A stretch of 64,000 nucleotides of DNA. Origin: Polytrichum commune. Lineage: Eukaryota > Streptophyta > Polytrichopsida > Polytrichales > Polytrichaceae. The stretch lies in assembly GCA_950295325.1 (NCBI GenBank), contig OX485808.1, forward strand, positions 41,441,180 through 41,505,179, written 5' to 3'. Below the pieces are notes generated by a model. That model did no database searches, was not told where the DNA came from, and worked only from the letters and a program-made list of their open reading frames with translations. This document shows positions 10,901 to 23,559 of the stretch, one piece after another (positions within the stretch are counted from its first letter, which is position 1; each line of letters opens with the position of its first letter). The translations under genes were made by a program, and so were the position numbers.

Positions 10901-13890
10901 AATTATAAGATGGTGATTAACCTTCGAGTGCTCCAAGATCAAACCGTAGAGATTGCAGAAACAAACATCGGAGGTTCAAGAAACAAATCATGATATCACC
11001 TTCAAAATCTTGCTCATTTTTAACACACAAATAGTCTATCTTGCAGAGTTTCTCGTGCTCATTAATTCTACAAACACCACAATCACCTCCTAAAATCTAG
11101 ACATTTGAAATCAGTGACCACTCAAAAATCAATGGCATCTACCTTTGTGAGGCACTTGCATGTTGGATTTTGATGTTTTCTCCCTTGATTCTTAGACTTT
11201 GGGAATGAGTTCATGCTCTTTAGACTTGCATTATCAATTTTGCTTTGTAACCTCACCTACAACCAAGAGTGAACGAACATAGTGATCATGAGTGGTTGAA
11301 GATTCAAGTGTAAGTGTAAAACTTGTTGTCATGCTTGATAGTGTATATCGTGGGCTGCGAAAGGTAAGACACATCATATGCCTTTAATAGTAACTATAAT
11401 CAATGCAGATATGGTATGTAATGTCAATCACTACTTGGAAGTACTATTTCTACATGTTTTTTATAAAAGTTCCATAGACTCCTATGTACGAAGGGCAAAT
11501 AGATTATACCCATAAAACCTACCAACAAGAAGAAGTAGCAACACCATAAATTTGTGTCGTTTGCAGCACCAAGTTCATCTCTTCTCCCTCTCCTTTATGA
11601 CTGATGATCGATTGGCTAGTGTACGATATTTATGAATTGAGTGCCAATTTTTAGTTTGACAATTGTGTTCACCTTGTAGTTTGTGTAAGTTTTAGACAAG
11701 CAAATCCAAACTCAATGAACGAATCTACATCTTTTGCTAAATGTCAAATTTTATACATGCACTCTCACTATTGAAACTAACTCACATATTCTCATATTCC
11801 GTTTGGCAAGAATTTCGCAATGCCATCTAAATATTCTTTTGTAGCAAACGCAATCGTATAAGTATTCAAGATATTATCATAAGACATTCAAATGTTAACA
11901 ATATGATGATATTAAGCTTGCAATAACATCACACTATAAAATATTTAAGATAATTTTGTGCAAGGCATGACACGCTATGAATATTATTCTTATAATCAAT
12001 TAGTGGTAAAGATATCAATTAACTTCACATAAGGATGTTCCATTGCACAAGGAATAGAATCAGACCCCTTATTATTATTATCATTATCATTATTAAAATA
12101 TAAAAAATGTATGCATCTAGAAAAACATTTGATATGAATCTTTTTTTAACTTCAAATTTTATCTAGCAAAATTTATAGTATACATGTTCTTCTTAATTCC
12201 TTTAAATTAATATATTGTGTAGCTCATGACATTGTATGTTATATGTTGGATGTTAATTTGAAAACACTATTGATACCAACCTTTAGGCTTGGACATTGCA
12301 AAGTTACACCCCACTTCTTTCACAAATTGCTATCGATGTCCATTGCAATCAAATGTTTCACAAACATTGGGTTTCCTTTGGCATCTTTTATATTAGTGTC
12401 ATTTTTTTAAATGAGTATACAATATTGGCCACTATAATTTCCAATCTCATATTGAATATGCTCAAATCAAATCAAAATTTCACTTAGTTCCCAAAGTTTC
12501 ATTTTGAATTGGTGTTGGCGCTAAAAATCCCTCCATTGTGATGATCAAGTGTACTAAAATCATCCAAAGCAACAATAGGAAACAAACAGTTAGCCAACTC
12601 TTGAAGTTCTTCATTTAGGGCATGGTCCACATGACCAATGTCAAATGGTTTATGAAGAGTCCCTTTTGCAAATTCAAGTCAAAATTGCAACTTGAATCAT
12701 CAATCATTAGATTTAATATAGTGTTCTTGGAGTTGTGAAACTTTGGTCACTAGTTCCAGATAATTTCCAGTGGCTTGCAATCTAGTGTCATGGCCGTATA
12801 ATCCATAAGTGGTGTCACTTTGTAGTGATCATGAGAATGTACGATTGTCCTCATCTTCCACACAAAAGAGGGCATCTTTGTTTTTGACCAAATTTTAATA
12901 TCATAAAGTTGATGAATTGTCATGAGAAATTTGTGTGAATTAGATGCATGAAATGTTCATAATTGCAATTGGCATTTGAATAGCTCACAATTCATTACAC
13001 AGTCATGCCAATGCTCTTGTTTAATGTGGACATCACACAAAGTTAAATCTACATCGAGCTCCGAATACTTTTATCCCATGGCAAGGGGGGCTTAAGAATA
13101 TGAGCTCTTTAGGCCACTCCATCAATAGTGAAGCAAACTTGTTTTTGTAGAAAATCTTCTTCAAAATATATGATAACTATGTCATGTTGCCCAACTTGAT
13201 AATTGTAGTGTTGTTTGAAGCCTCCTTTCTTTCCAACTCCAAATATCCTCTCCCCCTTTCTCACACTCTTTTGTGCTATTATTTAAGCTTATACATTATA
13301 CAACAAACCAAAGTTGGTTGGGTTGTTTCCCAATGTGGTGTGCTTACTCCATGCCTACTCAGCTAACGACATATTTACCCACATAGTCAACTACCTAGCA
13401 CAAATACACAAGAGAGACCAAGCCATTATCTTGTATGTTTCCAAATAGTAAGATGCAATTTAAAATGAGGCATGACTTCAAACTCACATTACACTCTACT
13501 CAGCTTATACCTAACTTAGTGCACAAACATGAACATTAATTAAAATGTTACTTATTTGGTTTGTGTGTGTGTTTGTGTCGTCCTCTTTAAACTAAATACC
13601 TTTAAGGATTCAATAAAAGTACATATGAGAAGTTTTTACTTGCTTGAATATAGGGAGCATGAAGTTACAACAAAGAAAAGCTAGTGTGACCCATTCCTTT
13701 GAGCACATAAATTTAAGGGAATGCAGTTCTACACAAGTAAACAAAAAGAGCAAATAAAAAGGGAATGCACTAAGAGTAGTTTGTCACCATATCTTTGAAT
13801 TGATCAATTGAGGATGTATTCAAACTTCAATAGAAAAAGGAGAGCTGACTAATCTTGTCTTGATTGGTTACAATAGGTTAAGTCCCCTTA
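10901..13890. other. AT-rich intergenic, no gene seen
   Basis: Open frames here are short and have no recognisable protein features. Small simple repeats (for example TTATTATTATCATTATCAT near 12070) occur. No transposon ends were recognised. Confidence 0.5.
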
Positions 13891-16230
13891 TTGTAAGGTC
13901 ATGTTAGGACAACATACATCCCTGTTAAAACAGGGTCTTGATAATCCACTGGTATGACTCAAATTTTGAGTACTTAAATGAGAAACTGGTTTAATCATGT
14001 GTGACTCGTTTACATAGAGTCATTTTCTTCTTATCAACATTCCTGAGTAGTTTTACCCATTTGTCAACTGCTGGTTAAGAATATTACTGCAATTCCACCA
14101 GTAATTTATAACTTGAAGTCCCATAATACCTGTTACTGTCAGGTATCCTATCGATTTCATAGTCAATCTTTTCATGACAGATGGGTTTTCTTCGAATCTT
14201 GTCAGAATACTTTCCTTGTTCGTAATCAGTAGCTCATAAGGTGCTTCCTCAGGTGAAAAATTCCTTATCTATTACTCATACTGGTGATTTTCGGCTTTGC
14301 CGAAATGGTCATAACTCATACTGCTATTAGTGTATTCTTGTTAGTAGAACTTCTCATTCCTGGGGTTTTCTGAAATGGTCATTTAACCATATTTATTGGT
14401 ATCAAAACCTTAAAGCTCTCAATCACGTGACAGCTACTCATTTTCCTGGTGGGTCCTGTGAGTAACTTAAAAAAGACTCTCCGAGACTCATGAGTCATAA
14501 CCTTTGAGCCATCGATATACTGATTCTAAGAGAATCCTTCATCCCCCAACAAGACTATCTGTGGTCATACGAGACCTGTTATAGAAGAGATTTAAAGTAT
14601 GTGCTGACTATCCGTAGTAGGCTTTGAAGTAAGTAGTATTTACCTGGTCAGAACCAGATTATATAGTAATGATTTTTCTAAGAACTCTATTCTCTCTTAT
14701 CCACTGATAGAAACTTGTTTCACGATATCAAGGATATCATGCGTCTCGTTTCTTGTGAGTCTGTCTCAGAGCATAAACTTATTCAGAGACAGTCCTGGGT
14801 TCCAAGAAGCTATCTACTGTATATAAACAGTAATCAAATTATGTGATACCCATATGAATGTGTAAAAGTTTATGTCACATCCATCCTTAAAAAAAGCCTT
14901 ATATATGGGAAGTTATTTGATATTCTTTCAGCCAATTGATTGTTAATCCTGGGCCTGTAAGAAGACTACAGGAGTCATTCTATACTTCCGAAGTACTGAG
15001 TTCTGTGACAAGTCTTATACCATACTTCAATTAGTAATCCAATTATGTGAATTGTATCACACATGGGCCGTCCAGTATTTAGAGGGCTAAGAGTTTTTTT
15101 ACAAGAAAATTATTTCTAATATTTCTTGTAACACTGAAATCCACCCATTATGTGTAATGAGACTATACACAGACTACCAGTATTCATCATGAATCGCCGA
15201 TAATTTCTGTGTTACTGTAAGTAATTCCAGGAGCAAATTTGTGAGCAGGAAGTTACCATTTACATCTCCCTGTACTGTTTTTAAGAATCACAGAATTGTC
15301 ATATATCCGAATTGTAAGTTCCGGAAAGAATCAGCAATTATAGAGAAATGTATTTTTCATCAGGAAATACTCATAATCACTATTCCAGGTTTCAAAGAGA
15401 AGTTGCTTGGAAGAGATATAATGAGTGGCCATTTTCTTCTTTGGAAGGTGCTCAGCACTCGTAGAAGAGGTCCTCACCTGTGCCCATGCTCCCCAACATT
15501 ACCAAGAAATAAGTTAGTAGAGCGTACATCAGGTGTAAGCGGACCTTCTTACTTGTTATCGATGTCAACAAGGCTATTTCACCTCCTAGGAAGTAGGTAT
15601 CATTCACCATATTCAATACAAATAGTTGCATATATTGAAAAGATATATGAACATAAAATCTTGAATCAAGAATATGGTTAGATGGCTGATTATCCCATGT
15701 GACCAAGAAGTGTAGTCTTGTGAATTTTCAGAGAATGTTCTGTGGCTACACCTTGAATTCGTCTTGCGATGAGCTAGACTTGGTCATTGTAGAGATGCAC
15801 TGGGATCTTGACTTACAGTATACAGGTGAATATTTACACAGAGTCACAGACTGAAATCACTCAGGCTTCGGACACTTCTATGGAACCGAACTCTCCTGTT
15901 GAGAGACTTGTGGTAGCATCACACAGACAGGCAGTATCTTACTTGTACGCCGAAGCCTACTCATAAGGGGAACTCAGGCTCGAAGCCTCTGCAGCTATGA
16001 ACGGGGAGTACCGGCATTTAGTTACGACCTAGCCGGTTGAAATTGAGAATTTCCGAATGAAATAGCAAAGTGTAGGATGAGCTTCCGGATGAAATTTCTT
16101 TTTGTAGGAAATGGACCGGTCTAGAAAATTATGTGTAGGAATTTTGCCTTTTACCTTTAGTGTAAGGGGGAAATTTACCTACTGTAAATAATTTTTGTAG
16201 GCTAGTAGCCGGCCAATCTCATACTTTATA
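13891..16230. other. Region dense in short inverted repeats
   Basis: Many small palindromic or stem-loop words are packed here, such as CTGTTAAAACAG near 13923, CGGCTTTGCCG near 14293 and TACTGTATATAAACAGTA near 14815. Repeated words like GTAGGAAAT and CCGG-flanked motifs occur toward 16,000-16,200. An open frame of 146 codons at 15241-15681 has no recognisable features and is probably accidental. The pattern resembles subterminal repeats of a large DNA transposon, but I could not define ends. Confidence 0.3.
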
Positions 16231-16255
16231 GGAATTAATTTTCATACTGGATCTC

Positions 16256-16668
16256 AAACCAGCAAACTGGATCTCTCCTACAATATCCTCCAAGGGAACT
16301 TCACAGAAAATGGGTTCGGTGTCTGCAAGGGGCTGCAAACCCTAAACCTAACAAGCAATGAGCTTGTGGGTAGCAACCGTAGCATACCTGCGGGGATGTA
16401 CACACAGTTGCCGTCCATCAAGGTGATCGACCTTTCTCACAATTCTCTCACTGGGACCCTCCCAACTGAGATCAATTGCAGCAGCTTGCAGGTGCTGAGC
16501 CTCTCTTTCAACGACTTCACCAGCGCTATCCCTACTGGGCTTGGCTGGTGCCCGCAACTCACTCAGATCAAGAAGACCAATTCGTCGGAGCCTGTGGTTG
16601 TGTGGTCCAAATCTTACTGCCCGTATGTCATTATGGACGATTCTCTCCTGGATTGCTTCTGTGTTTGA
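16256..16668 (+). pseudogene. LRR receptor fragment fused to a glutaredoxin-like stub
   Basis: Frame +1 from about 16256 encodes plant-type extracellular leucine-rich repeats (LDLSYN, LQTLNLTSNEL, IKVIDLSHNSLTGTLP, LQVLSLSFNDFTSAIP). These match the LxxLxxLxLSxNxLxGxIP pattern of LRR receptor kinases. There is no signal peptide, transmembrane segment or kinase domain. After the LRRs the frame continues into SSEPVVVWSKSYCPY, which resembles the beta-strand and CPYC active-site region of glutaredoxins, with Val in place of the second Cys, and then stops. A piece of an LRR gene joined to another gene piece is typical of fragments captured by DNA transposons. The LRR call is firm; the glutaredoxin call is tentative. 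Confidence 0.6.
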
Positions 16669-16926
16669 ATGTGTGCGAATTCTTGTGTGCATTCAAGTGA
16701 CTGCATTGTGTGCAACATGGAAATTTGTGGCACTGGCAATTTTGAGATGACAGAATTGAAAAGAAGAAGTGACGACTCCATGTTGCCTCGGTTGTGTACT
16801 AAATCCCTCTAACATGCCATCAAAGCAAGTTGGATTGCAGAGTTGGGGGATTATTGAGTTGGAAAAATTGCTTGAGCTTTATGGAACTGATCGTAGTCAT
16901 GCAGGTTTTTCTTTCCCTCCTCTTCT

Positions 16927-17946
16927 CACTACAAGAAATCGCAGTCCGAATCAACATAAAATCAACTAATTTCTGTTGATTTCAACAGATTTGGGAAAAA
17001 CAATGTTGAAATAGATCCATTGTGCGACACAAATCAACAGAGGGAACATTTATCTGTTGATTTCAACAGAGGAAGATCATTTATCTGTTGATTTCAGCAG
17101 AGGAATTTTAATTATTGTTTTTTAATTTTTAAATAACACTAATTATGTTGAAGTAATCAATTACTATGATTCCTATAATTTACAATAATTAAATAGTTTG
17201 ATTAATTTGAAATATTTAATTATTTTAATTACTTAAATTTACAATTATAGTAAATTGTGAATGATTGTAATTTTGTTCTATTTATAGTAGCTTTAATTAC
17301 TAATTAGCAATTACTCTAATTATTGTACTTACTCATTAAAGTAATTACAATAATTACTAATTACAGCAAATACTAATTAAAGTAATTACATAAATTACTA
17401 ATTAAAGTAATTACATATATTAATAATTAAAATATTTACATGAATGACTAATTATAGTAATAAAACAATTACAGTAATTAATAATTTCTGTAATTACTAT
17501 AATTATGTAATTACTGTAATTATGTAATCTATGTAATTATAAATTTTACGGCCTCTTTATACAAATGTCTTACATACTCATTCCACATCATGTGATGAGT
17601 GGTGGCTTGGTGGCTAAGGCCTCCTTGCGATAGCCAAGAGGTTCAAGGATCGATACCCTTGGACATCACCCTTGGGCCTAGCCTAGGTTAGGTATGTGGC
17701 TAAATTCATTTCTAGGCTAGGCAAGGTGGTCCTTGGTAGTTAAGGTGGTCCTTGGTAGTTTGTGTGTAGGCCCGGGATGTGAGGAAGCGGAATTACTAAT
17801 TTACTCTTTTTTTTACTAGTATAACTTGGACATTTAACGAATGCCTAAATCAAGAGATATGTGTTAAAATTGTTCCAAATCAACAGGTAGAATCAACAGA
17901 ATTCTGTTGGAACTCTGTTGGAACGGAACCGTTTTTTCTTGTAGTG
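16927..17946. mobile_element. Non-autonomous CACTA (En/Spm-type) element
   Basis: The 1,020-bp element begins with CACTACAAGAAA, the classical CACTA terminus, and ends with its inverted counterpart TTTCTTGTAGTG. It is flanked by the 3-bp duplication TCT (16924-16926 and 17947-17949), the size expected for this superfamily. Subterminal copies of the palindromic word TCTGTTGATTTCAACAGA lie inside the left end, with related words on the right. The interior is extremely AT-rich with imperfect tandem repeats around TAATTACTAATTAAAGTAAT. No transposase is encoded. Confidence 0.92.
17590..17800 (+). mobile_element. Possible tRNA-derived SINE inside the CACTA element
   Basis: The segment contains an A-box-like word (GTGGCTTGGTGGCTAAGGC) and, about 30 bp later, a B-box-like word (GGTTCAAGGATCGATACCC). 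The spacing and the following GC-rich tail resemble plant tRNA-derived SINEs. A small direct duplication (AAGGTGGTCCTTGGTAGTT) follows. Box B is imperfect, and no A-tail or target duplication was defined. Confidence 0.3.
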
Positions 17947-18397
17947 TCTAGATGTCCAGGCTTGTAAGAGGGAGTTTTTGTCCTTCAAATTGCAATGCAC
18001 AACCGAATGGGGGGACAAGACCTTTCGAGATTTGTGGGGTATGATTACTTGGAATCATGCTTTACAAATAAGGTACCCAAATCTACTTATTCTTGCTGAA
18101 ATTGCTAGAGTGCAATGCGTTTCCACTGCTACATGTGAGAGAGCCTTTAGCATTCAAAATTTGATTAAAACACAGGTAAGGAATAGATTGGGAAGCAAAA
18201 ACTTGGAAGCTTTACTCAGAGTTGCTTTAGAAGGGCCTGAAGAGGAGTATGATGCTATTTTGATGGATGCCATACCCATGTGGAAGAATGAAACAAAATA
18301 CAAGTTTCTTTATGCTAACCCAACTACTTATCTGTCTGGTGCAGCCACGGGTCCTACAGCTAGCACTTCCACTTCAGTATATGATGATTTGTCTTGA

Positions 18398-19060
18398 TAC
18401 CTTGCATTTGGTTGCATCTTATGCTTTCCATTCTCTTCCCACATGTTTTGATTGTTATTAGTGGTGGATTGTATGTTCTTTCCTCTATGTTTTTTAACAC
18501 ATGCTTTGATTTTTGCATATGTGTGGGCATGTCGTACTAACCAGCTTCCCAAAAATGCATGAATCTTATTCTAGGTTTGTGCATTTTTGGGAGGCTGAAT
18601 CTCTGGCCCTAATTTGGTAGGGGCAAAGCCAAGTTCAAATCTTGACAGAGATATGGAACAAAACAATACTTTAGAAGTACAAAAAAATCAAAGAATACAT
18701 GAAAATAAAAAAACCGGCTATATTTTCTTAGTGTAGGAAATTTGCCAATTGAAATTGGCCAATGGAGGCAATGCCACCGGAAGAAATTGAAATTCTAGGA
18801 AATTTTCCGACTACTCTTACCACCTCACTGCCACTTCCGGGCAAATTTAAAAAAAACCGGATGAATGAAAATTTGCAGGAAATCTACCGGTTGCCTCCCA
18901 GAACTTCCCGGACTCTGCTCTGCAGTAATACTCTTACACTAAGATCGAGGAAAGCCTGTCAGATGATTTCCTGCCTTCCGGCTCCTCTTTTTATACTTAT
19001 ATTTCGTTTCTTTTTCGGGCAGCCCACAGGGATTTTTTGGGGGAGCCCATAGATCAAGAT

Positions 19061-19093
<33 letters not shown>

Positions 19094-20940
19094 ATAGGTC
19101 TATGGTAATAATAAAACATCATATGATAAGTAAAAGTACATATAAGAAGCATGCATATTTATATTAAAATGTATCTACCGGTAGAATCTCATATGATGGT
19201 GTAACAGAATAAAGGATAACTCTAACCTGTAGAAATCGATGTGAATTATTGTTACTTGTTCATAACATATCATCCAATTATTCAGTTCCTTGTAGCAGAG
19301 TGTTCAACACCATCACTTTTAATCACATTGTGTCCCATTTTCTATTTACCTATAGCCAAGCCTCTTATGTTACCTTGCCCGCCTCAAAAAATGAAGAATT
19401 GCCATCATGCATTTGGATGTATATGCTTGGAAGTTGGAACTGGTAGATATGAAGGCTCCATATAACCCAAATGTACTCAAAATAGATGTGAAATTAAATC
19501 CTTGCAAATTATGTGCCTCGTAAATGCTAACCTATTTGCCGACAACATTTTTATGATTTGATATATTAGGGTCTTTCCAACTAATACACCCTTAAATAAA
19601 AATTACCCAATTGTGCATCTATAAGCAATAACGACAATTTCATGATGAAACTTTTGTAGTCTCTACTAACATTCATGTTAGTTCAAGTAAAGGGTGTTCA
19701 TCCAATCCTCGCCCCAAAAGCACACCCTTATACACATCTTCTATGCCCTTCACCAAAGGACACCTAAAGCTATCCCTATGTATACAACACATAATGGGAG
19801 AAAACTCTAAACAATGAACAGAAGGCAATTATGGACGAGTGTTGGAAAGTCGTTTATAATTGAAAACAAAATGTGGACCCATAGAGATGTTTAAGTAACT
19901 AAGAATAAGTAACTTCAAAATTTTATAGTATATTATTAAATATATAATTTATATAAATTTTCAAGTTATTTCTACCATGTCTAAGTTAATTTGCTAAGCC
20001 AATCATGCATAGGCTCCAAAACTAGGCTAAAGCGACCAATAGGTTGGTTAACCCCCACCCCCCCCCCCCTTCCTTAGATGAATTCATTGGACTCTTCATT
20101 CATAGGTCGTAGTGACTCTTGATGAATGGCTATTATCTTGGCTCAAATGTTGGAACCATGTCACTTGTCATTTCCTTGAGGGTTGGGGTTCGACAAATGA
20201 GATTTTTCTATTACAAGAACCATATCCATATCCCATGTTTGGCCACCTTTGCCCCTTCTACGCACATGACATGTGGCACGGCCTCCTCCTCCACTCGGAG
20301 TCCGACGAACCCTCGACTGACAAGTGGACACCGGGCATCAAAATATACAATAGGCATGCCGGAGGAGCCTACTTATTAGACACTGCTTTTCTATTGCCTT
20401 TTGCGAATTATGCCTAGCTAGCCTCCCGAACGGTGTCCGGGGAGATTTTTTAGCATAATCGGTTAAAATTCTCGTGATCTTTCAGTTTTTCTTTATTAAT
20501 TCGAGGTATTATCCATAGATTCCTCTAAATGATCAGAGTTTTTTCTAAAGTCTTCAACATCAACCAGTTTTTTCTCAAACTCAACCGGCTCATTTGCAAC
20601 TAGATTAACTTAGATATTTACTTACTGTTCGGAATTACACAATCCTATATATTTTTGACCATTGATGTATTTTTTTACTAAGTGAAGATGTGTGAAGATG
20701 TTAATGCTCTATAATGTCCAACAACCAATCCGACCTCTGTTGTAAATAAGATGTGTATAGTAAAATTTTATAGTTTTGCGTAATTTCAAATAGAAATTGG
20801 CATTAAATATCATATTTAGTGTGGCAGTCTGTTCTCCCCGCTCCTTGCTCATGAATGGTTGTCTTATCACATTCGTGATGACCATTCAATCACATGTGAA
20901 AGGGCGGGGCATTCTAGTTGGTATTGCAATATGTACTCTA
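18398..20940. other. Repeat-rich intergenic DNA, no gene supported
   Basis: Contains CCGG-flanked words with GTAGGAAAT/GCAGGAAAT near 18700-18900 like those before 16,200, and an (AG)n run near 19062-19090. A more GC-rich patch at about 20110-20420 has a 101-codon open frame that I do not recognise. It could be an old gene fragment. Confidence 0.4.
19062..19090. repeat. (AG)n microsatellite
   Basis: About fourteen uninterrupted AG dinucleotides. Confidence 0.95.
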
Positions 20941-20942
20941 AT

Positions 20943-20970
20943 AGGGTTTAGGGTTTAGGGTTTAGGGTTT
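20943..20970. repeat. Interstitial plant-type telomere repeat
   Basis: Four uninterrupted copies of AGGGTTT, the permutation of the plant telomere unit TTTAGGG, in otherwise unrelated AT-rich DNA. It is too short and internal to be a chromosome end; insertion during break repair is the usual explanation. Confidence 0.9.
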
Positions 20971-23559
20971 CAATGTGAGATGGGACACTGCACTAATTAT
21001 TGTAGTTAGTGTCACTTACTATTCGGAGTCACACAATGCTATATCTATACAATGGATATATTATCCCTGCATCCCATTTCGATGTCCGAGTTTTATATAG
21101 AGATGAAAGCTAAATGCTCAAATCTAAACACTTGAATGTGCAATATAATACTTACCGGGGTGGAGGAGGTAGAACTAATATTTAGGGAAGATTGGGCTAC
21201 GGCCCAATACTTAATTATAACACGTTTGAGTGGTATAGTAAAATCCTTGCCTATGTACACATGGTTGTGGTGATATTTTGATGGATGTTTTGATCTTATT
21301 CAAGTTATTCATCGAAATGTATTTATACATGTAGCATCATATATTTTTACTTAGGCATGAGGTGCTAACCGGAATGGATGGCGTTTGCTTTGTCGTAATC
21401 TTGATAAAGGACGGTGATAGACAAACATATTTTATGTCCCATTGATGTTTAGGAAGACTCCAATAGTGAAGACAAGTAGAGTGAAAGAACCAAGGTGACA
21501 TCAATGTATAGAGTTCAACGCTCAAGATATTAGCACCCTAAATAATAGCCTAATTATGATACATAGCCTCATGTCAACATTATGTCAATACACTTTGGGC
21601 CCACTTTGGATCAACAAGACAATCATGTGGACTATCTTGTACATTGGATTTAGAGATGATCGAGGTTGAGCATCCCATTGACCATGAAAAGTCATCGATG
21701 TGGATGATATGTCTAATAGGGGCCTATGGTTAGTTCATTTGAGTTGAATCCCATTACAAGCACGGCCTCCATTAGTATAAAACAAGCCACCTTCTAGGTG
21801 TGAGAGTTTACATGGTTAGTGGGAAGCTATGACCAATTTATTGACTTCAACTCAAACAATCGTGAAGAGGCTGCTAAAAAAAATAACAAGTTCATGCTCA
21901 TACTTTCATGCTCATGTTTGGAATTCAATTCAAAGTCATCTCGAAACATTGACCTCTTTGACAAATAAACATAAAAGGTACCTTGTATAATTGTGCAATT
22001 GTAAAAGGGCAAAGTAAGGGAGATTGCCAAAGTACCGTAACATTATTCGGATCCATAACAATGTTTTGTGATATTTGACAATATTCCCATATTCACTATG
22101 AATGTGGGAATATTTTGTGGAATATTGTCAATCCCACGTAACAATGTTATGGATATGAATAATGTTATGACGGCATGCATCAAGCAACCAACGATATTTG
22201 ATCCTACCCGCTTTAACTGTGGGAACAACACAACAATCTACCCCATTCTCATGAGTTGCACATGTTCCTACAACCCACACTAATTCCCGAGGCACAAGGC
22301 CGCCCACACATAAGTGAGTCCGTCCCCAAATTTTGAATATTGATTTGCAAGTTCAAGCATGAACTAGAACATGTAGTAGTCATTGGACTTGATTATTCTC
22401 CAAGTTCAAGCTTGACCTTTCAATTTTGGCCCACTAAATTTGCAGGTTTGAGCTTGAGATCAAATTGTGTGAGATGACCGATGCAATGTTCACAAATTTC
22501 AAGCATACTCAACGTGTTCTCACAAACGATCATGGTTGCGCCATTCTTTGCCAATTGATCCCAAACCCATTGGGGCTATACTCACAATTGGACAATTTTG
22601 ACATCAAAAATAGGGAATACAACAACACTAAATAGGATATTCAGTGTTGTCACCACCCTACCCTACTCGACACTAATTTACAATTCCTTGACATTTAGTG
22701 TTAGACACAAATGTGTTGCTACCTTCTCTATTGCCACCTCCCTTTTCATATCATTTTTTTCATATCCTTACTAACACTAAATTTAAACATGTAACTTCCA
22801 TATATTACCATAGTTGTTATTTGGTGTTCGAGTTTACATTTAATGTTACTTACTTTCATAGGGTTATTGATATTTAGTGTAGTTCATCCCATATGTCTAT
22901 TGGGAGGAGCGTGACATGGGGCCACCGTTAGCTACATGAATAAGGTTGCCTATAAAATCCAATACAAAGTCATATTTTGACCTCTTAAGTTATATGTTTT
23001 CATAGCATTGCTACTTAAGCCTCATGCTCCTCGCCCTTTTCAAATAATATAGATTTCGTGTTCCAAATTATCACTATATTTGTTAATTAGAGACTTTGGA
23101 AAGTCTCAAAATAAATGCAAATGGTTGAATATCTTGTCCAGTTTCTTATTATGATGACATGTATTTGTGCCAAATTAGTTAGTGTTGCCCATGTGAATCA
23201 CTTTATGAAGTCACATCGAGTATTTTTGTGTTGTTCTTGTTCTTTATTTGAAAACCATGTCCTTAAATAGTCTCAAAATCATGAAAAAATCTCCAAGTAC
23301 CGAATATAGTGATTAAATGGACCTTGCTGACCTCATATTTGTCTACTTGGGGTCATTTACAATGAATCGGCAACAAATCTACGAGGGGTCGAGATTTTAT
23401 GTTGGATGGATGAGAGGTACGCTCATATGCGACAAATTTCCTCTATCCCCGCCTCGGCATGTGTTGTGAAACAAACTTTTGCTAATCCGGTGATTGTATT
23501 GTCATCATGTTTTAGTAACAATCATGGATTTAGTACCAATATCAACTACCATAGCTCTC
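20971..23559. other. Intergenic, no gene recognised; one hairpin
   Basis: Short open frames only. A ~128-bp imperfect hairpin is annotated separately at 22039-22166. Words of the type ACACTAAAT/ATTTAGTGT recur around 22620-22880 and again near 27390-27500, hinting at an unclassified dispersed repeat. Confidence 0.45.
22039..22166. repeat. Imperfect ~128-bp hairpin
   Basis: The outer arms pair as AACATTATTCGGATCCATAA with TTATGGATATGAATAATGTT. The inner arms pair as TGACAATATTCCCATATTCA with TGAATGTGGGAATATT and GAATATTGTCA; the right arm has a short insertion. It could be a small foldback MITE. A microRNA-like precursor cannot be excluded from sequence alone. Confidence 0.6.

Larger units (their letters stand above)
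16760..18397 (+). pseudogene. hAT transposase C-terminal remnant, interrupted by a CACTA element
   Basis: The right part (about 17950-18397) encodes the hAT C-terminal dimerisation region: YPNLLILAEIARVQCVSTATCERAFS followed by KTQVRNRLGSKNLEALLRVALEGP, matching the family pattern of Ser/Thr, Cys-Glu-Arg-x-Phe-Ser and an Arg-Asn-Arg-Leu motif. The left part (about 16790-16926) encodes ELEKLLELYGTDRSH. Removing 16927-17949 joins the two in one frame through PPLLDVQACKREF, so the CACTA insertion split this coding sequence. The DDE catalytic region and hAT termini were not found. The left part also has an in-frame stop, so the copy was probably already dead. Confidence 0.8.

Noticed and set aside
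15241-15681. 146-codon plus-strand frame
   Set aside because: No domain, no good context, and it lies in a stem-loop-rich non-coding region.
20112-20417. 101-codon frame in a GC-rich patch
   Set aside because: Protein-like but unrecognised, with no splice or start support; left as intergenic.
20943-20970. Chromosome end
   Set aside because: Only four telomere units, with ordinary DNA on both sides.
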